Shown here: positions 57,993 to 60,000 of the stretch, piece by piece
Layout: every line of letters begins with the position of its first letter
How positions within the stretch are numbered: position 1 is the first letter of the stretch
Source of the DNA: Liolophura sinensis
Lineage: Eukaryota; Mollusca; Polyplacophora; Chitonida; Chitonidae
Assembly (NCBI RefSeq): GCF_032854445.1
Contig: NC_088304.1
Span: 26,487,704-26,547,703, forward strand
Reading direction: 5' to 3'
DNA: 60,000 bases
The notes under the pieces: generated by a model
The model's database searches: none
What the model was told of the DNA's origin: nothing
Seen by the model: only the letters and a program-made list of their open reading frames with translations
Position numbers and translations under genes: made by a program

Positions 57993-58086
57993 CTACAATA
58001 TCATCGGGCAGGTAAGTGCCAAATCGAAGCAGGTAAAAGGTGGAAGAAAAAGATGTACGTGTAGGGTTCCTTAAAAGTATGTTTTG
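57993..58086 (-). CDS. Candidate paxillin upstream exon (no ATG seen)
   Basis: An open frame ending YLLRFGTYLPDDIV reaches TTGTAG|GTAAGA, a strong donor in phase 1. Spliced to LD1 it would read PDDIV then DALLADLQ, which resembles the MDDL+DALLADL context of vertebrates. It is closed upstream by TGA with no in-frame ATG, so a further exon would be required (possible acceptor cttttaag). Confidence 0.25.
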
Positions 58087-60000
58087 TCAAGCATGAACTA
58101 TACAATCAAATTGCTTACAAGTTGTTAATGGGATATGAACAGAAGATTTTTTGCATTTTCTCTCCATGTTAATTTCTTTAAAATTCCTATCTTTTCCACT
58201 GGATAAAATTTTTAAAAAAGACTTTCCTACCACCAGATTTTTTTTTATCGCCCAACAAATTTTTTTACCTATGGCCTGAGAATATGTTTCACTGTCAATA
58301 TACATGTACAGGTAAACAATTTGGATCTACATAATACACATATATGTACAAGTTGATGTTCACCTGCACACACTGTTGGTGTTATTGCTATATTTCACCT
58401 AAACTTTGGCATTTCTCAAGTGACAAATTTTGCTTGATTCCGATTGATTCATCCACCTTCTAGGGCCATTCAAAAGTTTTGATTAAGATGGATTGATTTA
58501 ATGATATTTACATAAATGTGCACTTTTGCTGAACAGTACTCATTTGTTGGGCAGATGGCAACTTTGTGTGTTTGATCTTGAGACTGCCTTACTCACCTGT
58601 ACACAATCACTGATTGGCAAATCAGGCTTGTGAAGCCTTAACATCAACTGATCACTTGAGCGAATTTTCAAAAATTTTCAAAATAACCAATATATGGACA
58701 TATACTGTCTGTTGGTGTAAACAATTGTCTTAACAGAATTTTCACATTCTTTTATAGCCATGCCTTGGAGAAATGAAAAAAAGAATACATGCGTTATGCG
58801 TAACTGCTATATTTCAGGGGAGGTAACTACACAACAGTTATGAGAGAGTGTTGATGCAACACAGCTGTGTTACCTCCCCTGAAAACAATCACAGACAAAG
58901 GTACATGCATTTTTTCTCCAGAATGTTCACTAGTATCAGTTTTAGCATATAAACCCAAATTCTATTTTGAGGCTGAACTTTTGGCTAGCAAGATAAGCAA
59001 ACATACATTTCTCAGCACCAACAGATGTGCACTTGTGTACATGTATGTTATATTCATGCAGTAAGAAGTCTGGCTACACACTGTATATGAAACTTATGAA
59101 TTGTCAATAGCGATCAACAATGCCAAATTAGGGCAAACCAAGATTAGAGGAAAAGCTGCCCTACCATATACTATGGTATTTATGATTATGTTCAGGCATT
59201 TCCTGAATAGAAACTCTTGGCTATAAACACATGTTGAACATCTGTCAAAGGCCCGTATATACAGTGTGTCCACCTCTCCTCAGATATTCAATGTACATGT
59301 ATCTGTACATGTACCTAAGCTTTCACAGATTCAGGCAAGCTGATGTTATTTAGCATTAATGATATATGTTCCTGTAGCATGTATGACTCTGGAATTTTAA
59401 AATTTTCAAAAATTCCAAAAATATAGATCAACATAAAAAAAGCACCAACTCAATAAAGCTGAACTTTTAACTAATGCTGAATTCAACATGAAATTTGAAA
59501 GATACACATTTATAATGAATCAGTGATTTAACAGTACTTGTAACATGTACAGATACACATAATGATTAGTACTACACCTGTACTTCTAATTATGAAGTAA
59601 ATATCTACATGTATGACTATAATGTATCACCTTGCCACAGGGTACATGTACACGACATGTAATTGTATGGAGAAAGAAGATCACATCTGAATATTTTTCA
59701 AATGGTTTAAAAAATGACATTTTTTTAGCACAATAATGCTGTTTTATCAACTACAAAATGATGAACAAGTACCTATAGAATTTGTTTGTTTTTTTAATTG
59801 ATGTTTTAGAGCCCATCATAATTTACTAACATCGTTGAGTGTACATGTAGGTTGAGGGGGTGCAGGAAACTTGTTTTAAGGACGAGAAAGATGGCAATGC
59901 TATATGCATGTATGTACAGTAGGTCGTCCAAGACTGTTGAAAATAGAAGTCACTTTTTTTTTTTCACTTGAGGAATTCATCACAGTACACAAGAATGTGG

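Larger units (their letters stand above)
38659..60000 (-). other. Probable paxillin long intron 1 and upstream region
   Basis: No conserved coding exon was recognised in ~21 kb. It holds minisatellites, SINE and MITE copies and many TACATGTA words. Spans without any listed feature (for example 42100-42700, 45200-46500, 49000-51200, 52560-53700, 56300-56890, 58500-60000) contain only AT-rich unique-looking DNA. Four short candidate 5' exons are listed separately. The canonical MDDL-encoding exon may lie beyond 60000. Confidence 0.6.

Overview
The window is animal nuclear DNA: AT-rich, with small coding exons bounded by GT-AG introns, dense SINEs and MITEs, and many minisatellites. Several traits point to a lophotrochozoan, most likely a bivalve or other mollusc: tRNA-derived SINEs ending in CAATCAAATAAATAAAT, very many TACATGTA words, and metazoan-specific genes. 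This is inference; no species can be named from the sequence alone.

Layout. (1) 1-1753: upstream DNA holding a ~1.5 kb element bounded by 18-bp inverted ends, with an unrecognised 84-codon minus-strand ORF inside. (2) 1755-17732, plus strand: a 17-block gene for a ~1,660-residue Ser-rich coiled-coil protein recognised as an MPHOSPH9 (M-phase phosphoprotein 9) homologue, a centriole-cap/ciliogenesis factor. Its introns hold a TTAA-flanked MITE, SINEs and a 36-bp minisatellite. (3) 17733-30510: non-coding DNA between two tail-to-tail genes, with 120-bp, 61-bp, 21-bp and 30-bp tandem arrays. It probably includes both 3' UTRs. (4) 30511-38658, minus strand: paxillin (PXN) without its initiator exon; nine exons encode LD1-LD5 and all four LIM domains. 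(5) 38659-60000: probably the long first intron and upstream region of paxillin, full of minisatellites and transposon remnants. Four short segments here have a donor and frame that could make them alternative 5' exons; none is proven. The canonical MDDL-type first exon was not found and may lie beyond 60000.

The two genes act in different structures, the centriole/cilium and the focal adhesion. Their being neighbours here is still notable, because in human PXN and MPHOSPH9 both map to 12q24. Other observations worth checking are a two-subfamily MITE with shared inverted ends, a SINE family with several 5'-truncated copies bearing clear target-site duplications, a heptapeptide repeat coded in the MPHOSPH9-like gene, and a reading-frame conflict near its N-terminus.
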